Below the pieces are notes generated by a model, which saw nothing but the letters and a program-made list of their open reading frames with translations, ran no database searches and was not told where the DNA came from. DNA of 5,922 bases. Origin: an uncultured beta proteobacterium. Lineage in GTDB: Bacteria > Pseudomonadota > Gammaproteobacteria > Burkholderiales > Rhodocyclaceae. Positions 1 to 5,922 of this stretch are shown here, piece after piece. The DNA is taken from positions 1 to 5,922 of the forward strand of contig CAIXAY010000540.1 in the NCBI GenBank assembly GCA_903917505.1. The letters are read 5' to 3'. A program made the translations under genes and the position numbers. Numbering within the stretch: the stretch's first letter is position 1; each line of letters opens with the position of its first letter.

Positions 1-228
1 ATGCCGCTGGCGCGAGACCTCGTTCATGCTTGAGTTACTCTCACGCGCTGCCCTCCCCACACTTTCGCTGTACGATGCGCAACGCAATTGGCCCGCAGTG
101 GCGCACCAACTGGCAGAAGCAACACGAAAGCGTATTTCACACAAGGCACACCTGCTCTCGATATTAAGTTAGCGCTTATGGGCCTTCGCCGGTATGACGG
201 GGACTTCAAGGTTGCTGCGCAAGCCCGG
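1..228. other. Unassigned left-edge stretch, possibly the tail of a gene entering the window
   Basis: No gene can be named here. On the plus strand one frame is open from base 2 to a TAG at 170-172, so about 56 codons could be the C-terminal tail of a gene starting outside the window. It reads as a plausible helical segment (for example LELLSRAAL near its start), but I recognise no family motif. A second plus frame is also open to a TAA at about 162-164, and a third closes at TGA 31-33, so openness alone is weak evidence. The sequence is visibly less GC-rich than the housekeeping genes to the right. The stretch ends in a REP-like repeat (178-204), listed separately. I see no tRNA, terminator or clear promoter. 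Confidence 0.3.
178..204 (+). repeat. Degenerate REP-like dispersed repeat, left copy
   Basis: The core CTTCGCCGGTATGACGGGG resembles the widespread intergenic repeat type whose translation reads 'AFAGMTG' in one frame, as it does here. Compared with the reverse complement of the hairpin repeat at 1524-1546, 17 of 23 bases agree without gaps (178-199/200 region, hand alignment). The two copies are therefore in opposite orientation. The stem is poorly preserved here, about three GC pairs, so this looks like a decayed half copy. It lies just downstream of the broken hemH 3' end. Confidence 0.45.
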
Positions 229-353
229 TCAGGCGTTGGCCGCGAGGGCTCGGGCGCGCAGGGCGCTGGTTTCGATGGCGGCGCCGTCGGGCTTGTCGCG
301 CATCGGCCAGCCTTGCCACCTGCCATCGCCGATGTGACGAGTCGTTCAGCGTT
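229..353 (-). pseudogene. Broken 3' end of a second ferrochelatase gene (hemH remnant)
   Basis: Read on the minus strand, the frame ending at the TGA at 229-231 gives QGWPMRDKPDG..., then SALRARAL and the stop. The intact HemH ends [11 protein letters not shown]..., SALRARAL and the stop. Over the last 28 residues I count 19 identities. At DNA level 229-315 aligns without gaps to 1593-1679 with 69 of 87 bases identical. Upstream, the frame is broken: a TGA lies at 346-348. In another frame, at about 338-349, the residues L-N-D-S match the L-N-E that begins the last helix of HemH (residue 321 on). The distance from that Leu to the Gln of QGWP is 34 bases here and 57 in the intact gene, which implies a 23-base frameshifting deletion. 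Nothing hemH-like is visible beyond about 353, where the next gene's stop codon begins. There is no start codon and no catalytic region, so this cannot encode ferrochelatase. It could be the displaced end of hemH after an insertion, or what is left of a duplicated copy. Confidence 0.65.
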
Positions 354-356
354 TCT

Positions 357-1403
357 CTAAACCGTCAGGTCGATCTGTTGTACGGTGGCGGCGCTGCCAT
401 CGTCTTTCAAAAAGATACCGCTCGATCGGATCTGCCCTTGCAGGGCGTTGCTTTGGTCCTTGACGTCGAATGGCGTTGCGACATGCGCGAGGCTGATCGC
501 ACCCACGTTCGCCTGCTTAAGCGTCAGGAGCTGGTCTTTCCCGGCAGCGTCCTTGCTCCACACCAGGAGCCGGTTGAACGCCGCGTCATTTTCGTCGATC
601 CAGCCGTTTTGATCGGAATCGAGGGTCGCCAGCTCGGCAAAGCCATCGCCGCTTTTCGCGCCGAAGAGTTCGGAACCATTGTTGATCTTGCCGTCGGCAT
701 TTCTATCGAGCGCCAGGAAGCCGCTGCCGCCGGCAAGGGAATTGATCGACTCGCTTTGCCCATCGGAGTCCAGATCAAATTTGAAGCGCTGGCTGCTCAG
801 TTGCGCCGCCGTGCCGTCGAAGTTGAGTACCAGCGGATCCTTCTGCGCGCGCGCATCGCCGATGCTGACGCTGGCGTTCGACTGTTCACTATAGTTGCGC
901 GTCATCGACAGGGACAGGTTGACGCTGATCTCCTGGCCGTCGGCCGTGCGGACCGTGCCGCTCGCCGCGAACTGCGTTTGCTCGCTTTCGCTGTACGAAG
1001 TCTGGCGATCGTATTCGATGCCGAATCCCGCCGCCGCGCTGCTCGCCTGATTCGATGACGATGGGGGCGATGCCTGGACGACCGGTGCCGGCTGCTCCGT
1101 TTGCAGTTCGCGGGCGTCAAATATCTTCACTTCCCGGCCGGTGAGCAGGGCAACCATGGCGCGAATCAGGCGCAGCATCGGGTCGTTCTCGACGGCGTCG
1201 ACGCCGTCCTGGATGGCTGATGCTTCGCCTGCCTGCGCCGCCTTGCCGCTGTCCGAGAGCTGCACCGCCGCGGTCGGGGCGGCCGGGCTGTTCGCCGCGA
1301 GGCGGTTGTCGCCGACCCAGGCGCGCAACGATTGGCGAACGTCCTGCTGCGTGGTTTTGCTGTGGTTTACTTCGAAGTTTAGCGTCGAATCGGTGATTTT
1401 CAT
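357..1403 (-). CDS. Hypothetical protein with EF-hand-like calcium-binding loops
   Basis: This is a 348-residue protein of unknown function. I see no signal peptide and no membrane segment. The N-terminal part (about 1-100) has helical stretches, including SLRAWVGDNR at 25-34 and LRLIRAMVALLTGREVKIFD at 77-96. A low-complexity Ser/Ala/Pro/Gln linker follows (about 101-125), then a beta-rich middle (about 126-200) with TVRTADGQEISVNLSLSM at 150-167. Three acidic loops follow: D210-x-D212-x-D214-G; D233-x-N235-x-D237-G-x-I with E245 near its end; and D262-x-D264-x-N266-G-x-I with D273 at position 12. These match the DxDxDG pattern of EF-hand or dockerin-type calcium sites. The block GSGFLALDRNADG...ELFG is typical of calcium-loop segments also found in some RTX-like secreted proteins, but no GGxGxD nonapeptide repeats are present. 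From memory, similar proteins occur as conserved hypotheticals in motile proteobacteria; this is not verified. I chose the ATG at 1403 because GGAG lies six bases before it; a TTG five codons upstream (1418) is open but has no comparable site. The gene has no same-strand partner and carries a sigma-28-like promoter candidate. Confidence 0.85.
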   Translation of the reverse strand: MKITDSTLNFEVNHSKTTQQDVRQSLRAWVGDNRLAANSPAAPTAAVQLSDSGKAAQAGEASAIQDGVDAVENDPMLRLIRAMVALLTGREVKIFDARELQTEQPAPVVQASPPSSSNQASSAAAGFGIEYDRQTSYSESEQTQFAASGTVRTADGQEISVNLSLSMTRNYSEQSNASVSIGDARAQKDPLVLNFDGTAAQLSSQRFKFDLDSDGQSESINSLAGGSGFLALDRNADGKINNGSELFGAKSGDGFAELATLDSDQNGWIDENDAAFNRLLVWSKDAAGKDQLLTLKQANVGAISLAHVATPFDVKDQSNALQGQIRSSGIFLKDDGSAATVQQIDLTV

Positions 1404-1413
1404 TCCGAGCTCC
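1404..1413 (-). promoter_or_regulatory. Ribosome binding site that fixes the start of the calcium-loop gene
   Basis: On the minus strand the bases before the ATG at 1403 read GGAGCTCGGA. GGAG (1413-1410) stands six bases from the start codon, an ideal Shine-Dalgarno distance. This favours the ATG at 1403 over the upstream TTG at 1418. It is the only clear Shine-Dalgarno site in the window; hrcA, nadK and hemH lack one. Confidence 0.7.
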
Positions 1414-1440
1414 GTCAATATCCCTTGTACGTAAAACAGG

Positions 1441-1468
1441 TTAACGGTGACGGCGCGCCTTAACTTGA
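1441..1468 (-). promoter_or_regulatory. Candidate sigma-28 (FliA-type) promoter of the calcium-loop gene
   Basis: On the minus strand TCAAGTTA (1468-1461), twelve bases, then ACCGTTAA (1448-1441) resembles the flagellar sigma-28 consensus TAAAGTTT-N11-GCCGATAA, with 6 of 8 matches in each box and a spacer one base longer than usual. Transcription would begin near 1433, giving a leader of about 30 bases before the ATG at 1403, which fits well. An imperfect inverted repeat overlaps the boxes: GTTAACGG at 1440-1447 against CCTTAAC at 1458-1464, with one bulged base. That repeat could be an operator, or chance. I find no better sigma-70 pair in this interval. Confidence 0.4.
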
Positions 1469-1523
1469 GGGCTCGATTTGATTGCCTCGCTGCTGCTCGA
1501 CTCCGGGGAAATACTCAATGAGT

Positions 1524-1553
1524 CGTCACGCCGGCGAAAGCCGGTGTCCAGAG
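1524..1553. repeat. REP-like hairpin repeat between the calcium-loop gene and hemH
   Basis: The sequence CACGCCGGCGAAAGCCGGTG forms a stem of eight pairs (1528-1535 with 1540-1547, one of them G-T) closed by a GAAA loop, followed by TCCAGAGTCCAGA. This is the pattern of the common proteobacterial intergenic repeat, CGTCA-hairpin-TCCAG. No T-rich tract follows on either strand, so it is a poor fit to an intrinsic terminator for hemH, although a hairpin 45 bases after the hemH stop could still shape the mRNA end. A degenerate inverted copy lies at 178-204. Confidence 0.55.
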
Positions 1554-1592
1554 TCCAGATCCCTACTGGCGCAGGACTTGATCAGCACTTCC

Positions 1593-2696
1593 TCAGTTCT
1601 TGCAGCCGAGGGCCCTGGCGCGCAGGGCGCTGAGTTCGAGCGCCGCGGCATCGGGCTTGCCGCGCGTCGGCCAGCCTTGCAGATGGGTCGCCGCCAGCGC
1701 GGCCAGCGCGTGTATCCAGTCGTCGCGTTCGTTGAGGCAGGCGATGTAGTGGAATTCCCTGCCGCCGGCGTGCTGGAAGGTGGCCTTGCCTTCGATGGCG
1801 ATTTCTTCGAGGGTTTCGAGGCAGTCGGCGGGAAAGCCCGGGCAGATGACGTCGACGCGCTCGACCCCGTCCTTGCCGAGCGCCGCGAGCGTCGTCGCGG
1901 TATAGGGCTGCAGCCAGCGGGCGCGGCCAAAGCGCGACTGGAAGCAGACTTGATACTCGTCGGCGCGCAGGTTCAGGGCTTCGGCGAGCAGCCGGCCGGT
2001 CTTGTGGCATTCGCAATGATAGGGGTCGCCCTGGTCGAGGCCGAAGCGCGGCAGGCCGTGGAAACTCATGATCAGCCGGTAGGACGAGGTCGGACGGCCA
2101 TTCGCCGTCCAGTGCTCGAGAACGCTGCCGGCGAGCGCCTTGATGTAGGCCGGGTCGTCGGCAAAGCTCCTGACGGTGCGGATTTCGGGCTGGTTGCGCA
2201 GGCTGCGCGCCCAGGCGAAAGCGGCGTCGAAAGAGCTCGCCGTCGCGCTCGACGAGTACTGCGGATAGAGCGGCAGCAGCAGGATGCGCGTGCAGCCCTC
2301 GGCTTTCAGGCGCGACAGGGTGGCGGGAATCGAGGGCTGGCCGTAGCGCATCGCATAGGCGACCGCGACCCGATGCCCGGCGCGGCCGAGAAAACCGCGC
2401 AGCAGCTTGGCCTGGCGCTCGGTGTGCACTTTGAGCGGCGAGCCTTCGGGCGTCCAGATCGCCGCGTATTTTGCCGCCGAGCGCTTCGGCCGCGCATTGA
2501 GCACGATGCCGTTGAGGATCAGCCACCAGACCGCGCGCGGTACTTCGACGACGCGCGGGTCGAAGAGAAATTCCTTGAGGTAACGGCGTACGGCCGGCGT
2601 CGTCGGCGCTTCGGGCGTGCCGAGATTCACCAGAAGGATGGCAGTGTCTTGCGCCGCGCCGTGCCGGTACGGCGGTTCGGGGAGCAGGGTCGTCAA
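1593..2696 (-). CDS. hemH: Ferrochelatase (protoheme ferro-lyase)
   Basis: HemH inserts Fe2+ into protoporphyrin IX, the last step of heme b synthesis, usually at the inner face of the membrane. Starting at TTG 2696 the protein has 367 residues, near the usual proteobacterial length. Visible hallmarks are [11 protein letters not shown] at 21-31, [10 protein letters not shown] at 81-90, the porphyrin pocket [10 protein letters not shown] at 143-152, the catalytic histidine in SFHGLP (His213), [15 protein letters not shown] at 252-266, and [15 protein letters not shown] at 285-299, which carries the conserved acidic residue (about Glu294). The end QGWP is followed by a short tail. The frame stays open far upstream inside hrcA, but that part is Arg-rich and unlike any HemH, so the true start must be near 2696. 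The only sensible in-frame candidate is this TTG, which has no Shine-Dalgarno site. It lies 29 bases after the hrcA stop, so the two genes are probably cotranscribed. A broken second copy of its 3' end lies at 229-353. Confidence 0.97.
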   Translation of the reverse strand: MTTLLPEPPYRHGAAQDTAILLVNLGTPEAPTTPAVRRYLKEFLFDPRVVEVPRAVWWLILNGIVLNARPKRSAAKYAAIWTPEGSPLKVHTERQAKLLRGFLGRAGHRVAVAYAMRYGQPSIPATLSRLKAEGCTRILLLPLYPQYSSSATASSFDAAFAWARSLRNQPEIRTVRSFADDPAYIKALAGSVLEHWTANGRPTSSYRLIMSFHGLPRFGLDQGDPYHCECHKTGRLLAEALNLRADEYQVCFQSRFGRARWLQPYTATTLAALGKDGVERVDVICPGFPADCLETLEEIAIEGKATFQHAGGREFHYIACLNERDDWIHALAALAATHLQGWPTRGKPDAAALELSALRARALGCKN

Positions 2697-2725
2697 GCGC
2701 GCGGTCTCGGGGTCATGGCCCGCGC

Positions 2726-3754
<1,029 letters not shown>

Positions 3755-3761
3755 GGCAACG

Positions 3762-3767
3762 ATTCTA
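3762..3767 (-). promoter_or_regulatory. -10-like box just before hrcA
   Basis: On the minus strand TAGAAT lies seven bases before the hrcA ATG, after a run of six T. Five of six bases match the sigma-70 -10 box TATAAT. A transcript from it would begin at or next to the ATG, which would fit the absence of a ribosome binding site, but no good -35 box sits 16-18 bases upstream. It may be chance in an AT-rich patch. Confidence 0.25.
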
Positions 3768-3804
3768 CAAAAAATCCTGAAGGAATAGTGGCGATCTGGG
3801 CAGA

Positions 3805-3832
3805 AACTGGGGGCATTGGCGAGCAATTCAAC
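3805..3832 (-). promoter_or_regulatory. Candidate sigma-32 (heat-shock) promoter of hrcA
   Basis: On the minus strand GTTGAAT (3832-3826), thirteen bases, then CCCCAGTT (3812-3805) closely follows the RpoH consensus CTTGAAA-N11-16-CCCCATNT. The -10 element has one mismatch and the -35 element keeps the TTGAA core. The start point would fall near 3798, leaving a leader of about 44 bases before the hrcA ATG. A heat-shock sigma promoter in front of the heat-shock repressor makes biological sense and fits the dual RpoH/HrcA control known in several betaproteobacteria. hemH would then come under the same promoter by readthrough. Confidence 0.45.
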
Positions 3833-3930
3833 GGCCGCCACAGCGGTCGGCTGCACAGTGGATGGCGGACTTTTCGGATGCCGTTGCCTGTGCCGATGAT
3901 GTCAGGGTACGGCGAAAGCGGATGAAATTG

Positions 3931-3939
3931 TGGTTTAAT
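3931..3939 (+). promoter_or_regulatory. Extended -10 promoter candidate of nadK
   Basis: TGGTTTAAT holds an extended -10 motif (TGn followed by TTTAAT, five of six to TATAAT). It ends seven bases before the nadK ATG. Extended -10 promoters can work with a poor -35 box, and the bases 17 upstream (GGCGAA) are indeed poor. Initiation would fall on or beside the ATG, giving a leaderless or nearly leaderless mRNA. That agrees with the lack of a Shine-Dalgarno site. Confidence 0.35.
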
Positions 3940-3946
3940 TCGCTCC

Positions 3947-4885
3947 ATGAATGACAAACCGGATGCCGCGACACTTTCGCGCAGCGCCACCGCGCTGCGA
4001 ACGATCGCGCTGATCGGCAAGTACCAGAGCCGCGAGATTGTCGAGTCCCTTTGTCTGCTCGGCAGGAATTTGTCCGAGCGCGGCATTACCGTGCTCGTCG
4101 AAGCCTTGACGGCCGACATTGCCGATGGCCCAGCCGAGTTGCAGCACTGGCCGGTCTGCGATTTCGCAGCGATCGGCGAGCGCGCCGATCTGGCCATCGT
4201 GCTCGGCGGCGACGGCACCATGCTCAACGCGGCGCGGCAGCTGGCGCGGCACCGTGTGCCGCTGGTCGGGGTCAATCAGGGCCGGCTCGGTTTCATGACC
4301 GACATCGCGCGCAGCGACATGCTGACCTGCATCGACGACCTGCTGGCCGGCCGCTTTACGCCGGAAAACCGCATGCTGCTCGAGGCCGAGGTCTGGCGCG
4401 GCGGCAGCAGCATCGCCGGCAGCCTCGCGCTCAACGAGATCGTGGTCGACAAGGGCGCGATCGGCCGGCTGATCGAATTCGAATTGTTCATCGACGGCGA
4501 GTTCATCTACAACCTGCGTTCGGACGGCCTGATCGTGTCGACGCCGACCGGCTCGACGGCGTATTCGCTGTCGGCCAACGGCCCGATTCTGCACCCGCAT
4601 GTCACCGGCATTGCGCTCGTGCCGCTGTGCCCGCATTCGCTGACCAACCGGCCTATCCTGGTCGGCGATCGCAATGTGATCGAGTTGCGCATCGTGCGCG
4701 CCACCGATTCGCGCGTGCACTTCGACGGGCAGCTGACCGTCGATCTGATGCCGCAGGATACGGTGCGCATCCGCCGTTCGGAGTTTTCGATCTGCCTGCT
4801 GCATCCGCCGGGCTACAGCTATTTCGCGATGCTGCGCCAGAAGCTGCACTGGAGCGAGCAGCCGAAAGCCGCCAGGCCGGCGTGA
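3947..4885 (+). CDS. nadK: NAD kinase
   Basis: NadK phosphorylates NAD to NADP using ATP in the cytoplasm and is the cell's source of NADP. The 312 residues fit the family, with a slightly long N-terminal lead before RTIALIGKY at 18-26. The diagnostic motifs are all present: [11 protein letters not shown] at 87-97 (catalytic Asp89), the loop [13 protein letters not shown] at 108-120, the NE pair in ALNEIVV (Asn163, Glu164), [17 protein letters not shown] at 198-214, [14 protein letters not shown] at 224-237, and FDGQ at 259-262. The C-terminal RQKLHW (297-302) is typical of proteobacterial NadK. The ATG at 3947 is the only standard start before the conserved part. It has no Shine-Dalgarno site but has an extended -10 motif just upstream. 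It is divergent from hrcA and followed after 16 bases by recN, so it probably heads an operon with recN. Confidence 0.98.
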   Translation: MNDKPDAATLSRSATALRTIALIGKYQSREIVESLCLLGRNLSERGITVLVEALTADIADGPAELQHWPVCDFAAIGERADLAIVLGGDGTMLNAARQLARHRVPLVGVNQGRLGFMTDIARSDMLTCIDDLLAGRFTPENRMLLEAEVWRGGSSIAGSLALNEIVVDKGAIGRLIEFELFIDGEFIYNLRSDGLIVSTPTGSTAYSLSANGPILHPHVTGIALVPLCPHSLTNRPILVGDRNVIELRIVRATDSRVHFDGQLTVDLMPQDTVRIRRSEFSICLLHPPGYSYFAMLRQKLHWSEQPKAARPA

Positions 4886-4901
4886 AGATTCATTGCGCCC
4901 C

Positions 4902-5922
4902 ATGCTGCGCCGCCTGACCGTTCGCGATTTCGTTCTGGTCGATCGGCTCGAGCTCGATTTCGCCGCGGGTTTCGGCACCCTGACCGGCGAGACCGGCGCC
5001 GGCAAGTCGATCCTCGTCGACGCGCTGGCCTTCGCGCTCGGCGAACGCGCCGATACCGGCCTGATTCGCGTCGGCAGCGAACGCGCCGAAGTGAGCGCCG
5101 AATTCGATCTGCAGAGCGCGCCCATGGCGGCCGCGTGGCTGCGCGAACAGGACCTCGATGCCGAAGAAGGCCTGCTGCTGCGCCGCGTGCTCGATACCGG
5201 CGGCCGTTCGCGCGCCTATCTCAACGGTTCGCCGGTGACGCTGCAGCAGCTTCGGGAAGTGGCCGAGTCGCTGGTGGATATTCACGGGCAGCATGCGCAT
5301 CAGTCGCTGCTGCGCGGCGATGCGCAGCGCGCCCTGCTCGACAGCCATGCCAAGCTCAATCCGCTGCTCGCCGAAGTGGCCGCCGCCTGGCGGCTGTGGC
5401 GTGACGCCAGGACGCTGCTCGAGGCCTCGGCCGGCGGCGCGCAGGCGCTGGCGCAGGAGCGCGAACAGCTCGAATGGCAGGTGCGTGAATTGGAAACGCT
5501 GGGTTTTTCGGCGAACGAATGGGAAGCGCTGAACATCGAGCACAAGCGCCTCGGCCATGCCGCGAGCCTAGCCGAGGGCGCCCGCTTTTCGCTGGCGTTG
5601 CTGGCCGAAGGCGACGCCGCCTGCGAGGGGCAGGTCGATGCCGTCGCGTCCCGCCTCGACGCCCTGGCCGATTACGATCCGGCGCTGGCCGAGGTCGCCG
5701 CGCTGCTGCAATCGGCGCAGGCCGAGCTCGCCGAAGCGGTGTCGGCCCTGCGCCGCTATGCCGACCGCGTCGAACTGGATCCGCAGCGCCTGGCCGAGCT
5801 CGAGCAGCGGATCGAGGCGGTGCTCGGCTGCGCGCGCAAGTTTCGCACCAGCCCCGAAGAACTGCCGGACCTGCTGGCGCGCTGCCGGGAGCGGCTGGCC
5901 GTCCTCGGCGAGAGCGCCGATA
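4902..5922 (+). CDS. recN: DNA repair protein RecN, 5' part, cut by the window edge
   Basis: RecN is an SMC-like ATPase that acts early in recombinational repair of double-strand breaks. From the ATG at 4902 the frame is open without a stop for 340 codons to the window edge; family members are usually about 550 residues, so the second head half with Walker B and the signature motif is outside. The N-terminal ATPase half is clear: MLRRLTVRDFVLVDRLELDF at 1-20, Walker A GETGAGKS at 29-36, RRVLDTGGRSRAYLNG at 94-109, and the RecN-typical LVDIHGQHAHQSLL at 124-137. From about 150 on, the sequence turns into Leu/Glu/Ala/Arg-rich heptad-like segments, the start of the coiled-coil arms. It begins 16 bases after nadK with no good Shine-Dalgarno site, which suggests cotranscription and perhaps coupled translation. 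I saw no LexA-type box (CTGT-N8-ACAG) just upstream, although one could stand before nadK or elsewhere. Confidence 0.97.
   Translation, partial: MLRRLTVRDFVLVDRLELDFAAGFGTLTGETGAGKSILVDALAFALGERADTGLIRVGSERAEVSAEFDLQSAPMAAAWLREQDLDAEEGLLLRRVLDTGGRSRAYLNGSPVTLQQLREVAESLVDIHGQHAHQSLLRGDAQRALLDSHAKLNPLLAEVAAAWRLWRDARTLLEASAGGAQALAQEREQLEWQVRELETLGFSANEWEALNIEHKRLGHAASLAEGARFSLALLAEGDAACEGQVDAVASRLDALADYDPALAEVAALLQSAQAELAEAVSALRRYADRVELDPQRLAELEQRIEAVLGCARKFRTSPEELPDLLARCRERLAVLGESAD

Noticed and set aside
24..326. Minus-strand 100-codon open frame at the left edge
   Set aside because: It covers the hemH remnant in the wrong frame; the frame with homology is a different one that ends at 229.
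1524..1553. Intrinsic terminator of hemH
   Set aside because: The hairpin is good but no T-run follows on the minus strand, and the sequence fits the dispersed REP-like repeat better.
3755..3946. CIRCE operator in the hrcA upstream region
   Set aside because: No TTAGCACTC or GAGTGCTAA half site is visible on either strand here.
4870..4901. LexA box or separate promoter for recN
   Set aside because: No CTGT-N8-ACAG pattern and no convincing -35/-10 pair in the short gap after nadK.
3935..5125. Minus-strand open frame of 396 codons opposite nadK and recN
   Set aside because: Its translation is Arg/Ala/Gln-rich low-information sequence, and the other strand holds all NadK and RecN motifs.

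Overview
The window looks like chromosomal DNA of a betaproteobacterium, most likely of the Rhodocyclales type (Azoarcus, Dechloromonas and relatives). The grounds are the high GC content with strongly GC-ending codons, the protein styles of HemH, HrcA, NadK and RecN, and the order hemH-hrcA on one strand facing away from nadK-recN on the other. This placement is inference from remembered gene order, not from a search.

Layout. Bases 1-228 hold no gene I can name; they end in a degenerate dispersed repeat. At about 229-353 on the minus strand lies a broken copy of the 3' end of hemH. Next, on the minus strand, is a 348-residue protein with calcium-binding (EF-hand-like) loops in its C-terminal half. 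It has a good ribosome binding site and a sigma-28-like promoter candidate. A second REP-like hairpin repeat sits between that gene and the end of the intact hemH. Then come hemH (ferrochelatase, TTG start) and hrcA (heat-shock repressor), both on the minus strand and apparently one operon. A 192-base divergent promoter region holds a sigma-32-like promoter candidate for hrcA and -10-like boxes very close to both start codons. On the plus strand follow nadK (NAD kinase) and, 16 bases after it, recN (DNA repair ATPase), which runs off the right edge after 340 codons.

How they work together. The right two thirds is housekeeping: heme synthesis, heat-shock control, NADP supply and double-strand break repair. 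HrcA and NadK/RecN share only a divergent control region. The left third is accessory. A hemH 3'-end remnant lies in the same orientation as the intact hemH, a calcium-loop protein gene lies between them, and inverted REP-like repeats flank the segment. This suggests either an insertion into the hemH 3' end that rebuilt the gene and displaced its old end, or a decayed tandem duplication. I see no integrase, CRISPR array, tRNA or rRNA, and no clearly new multi-gene system.
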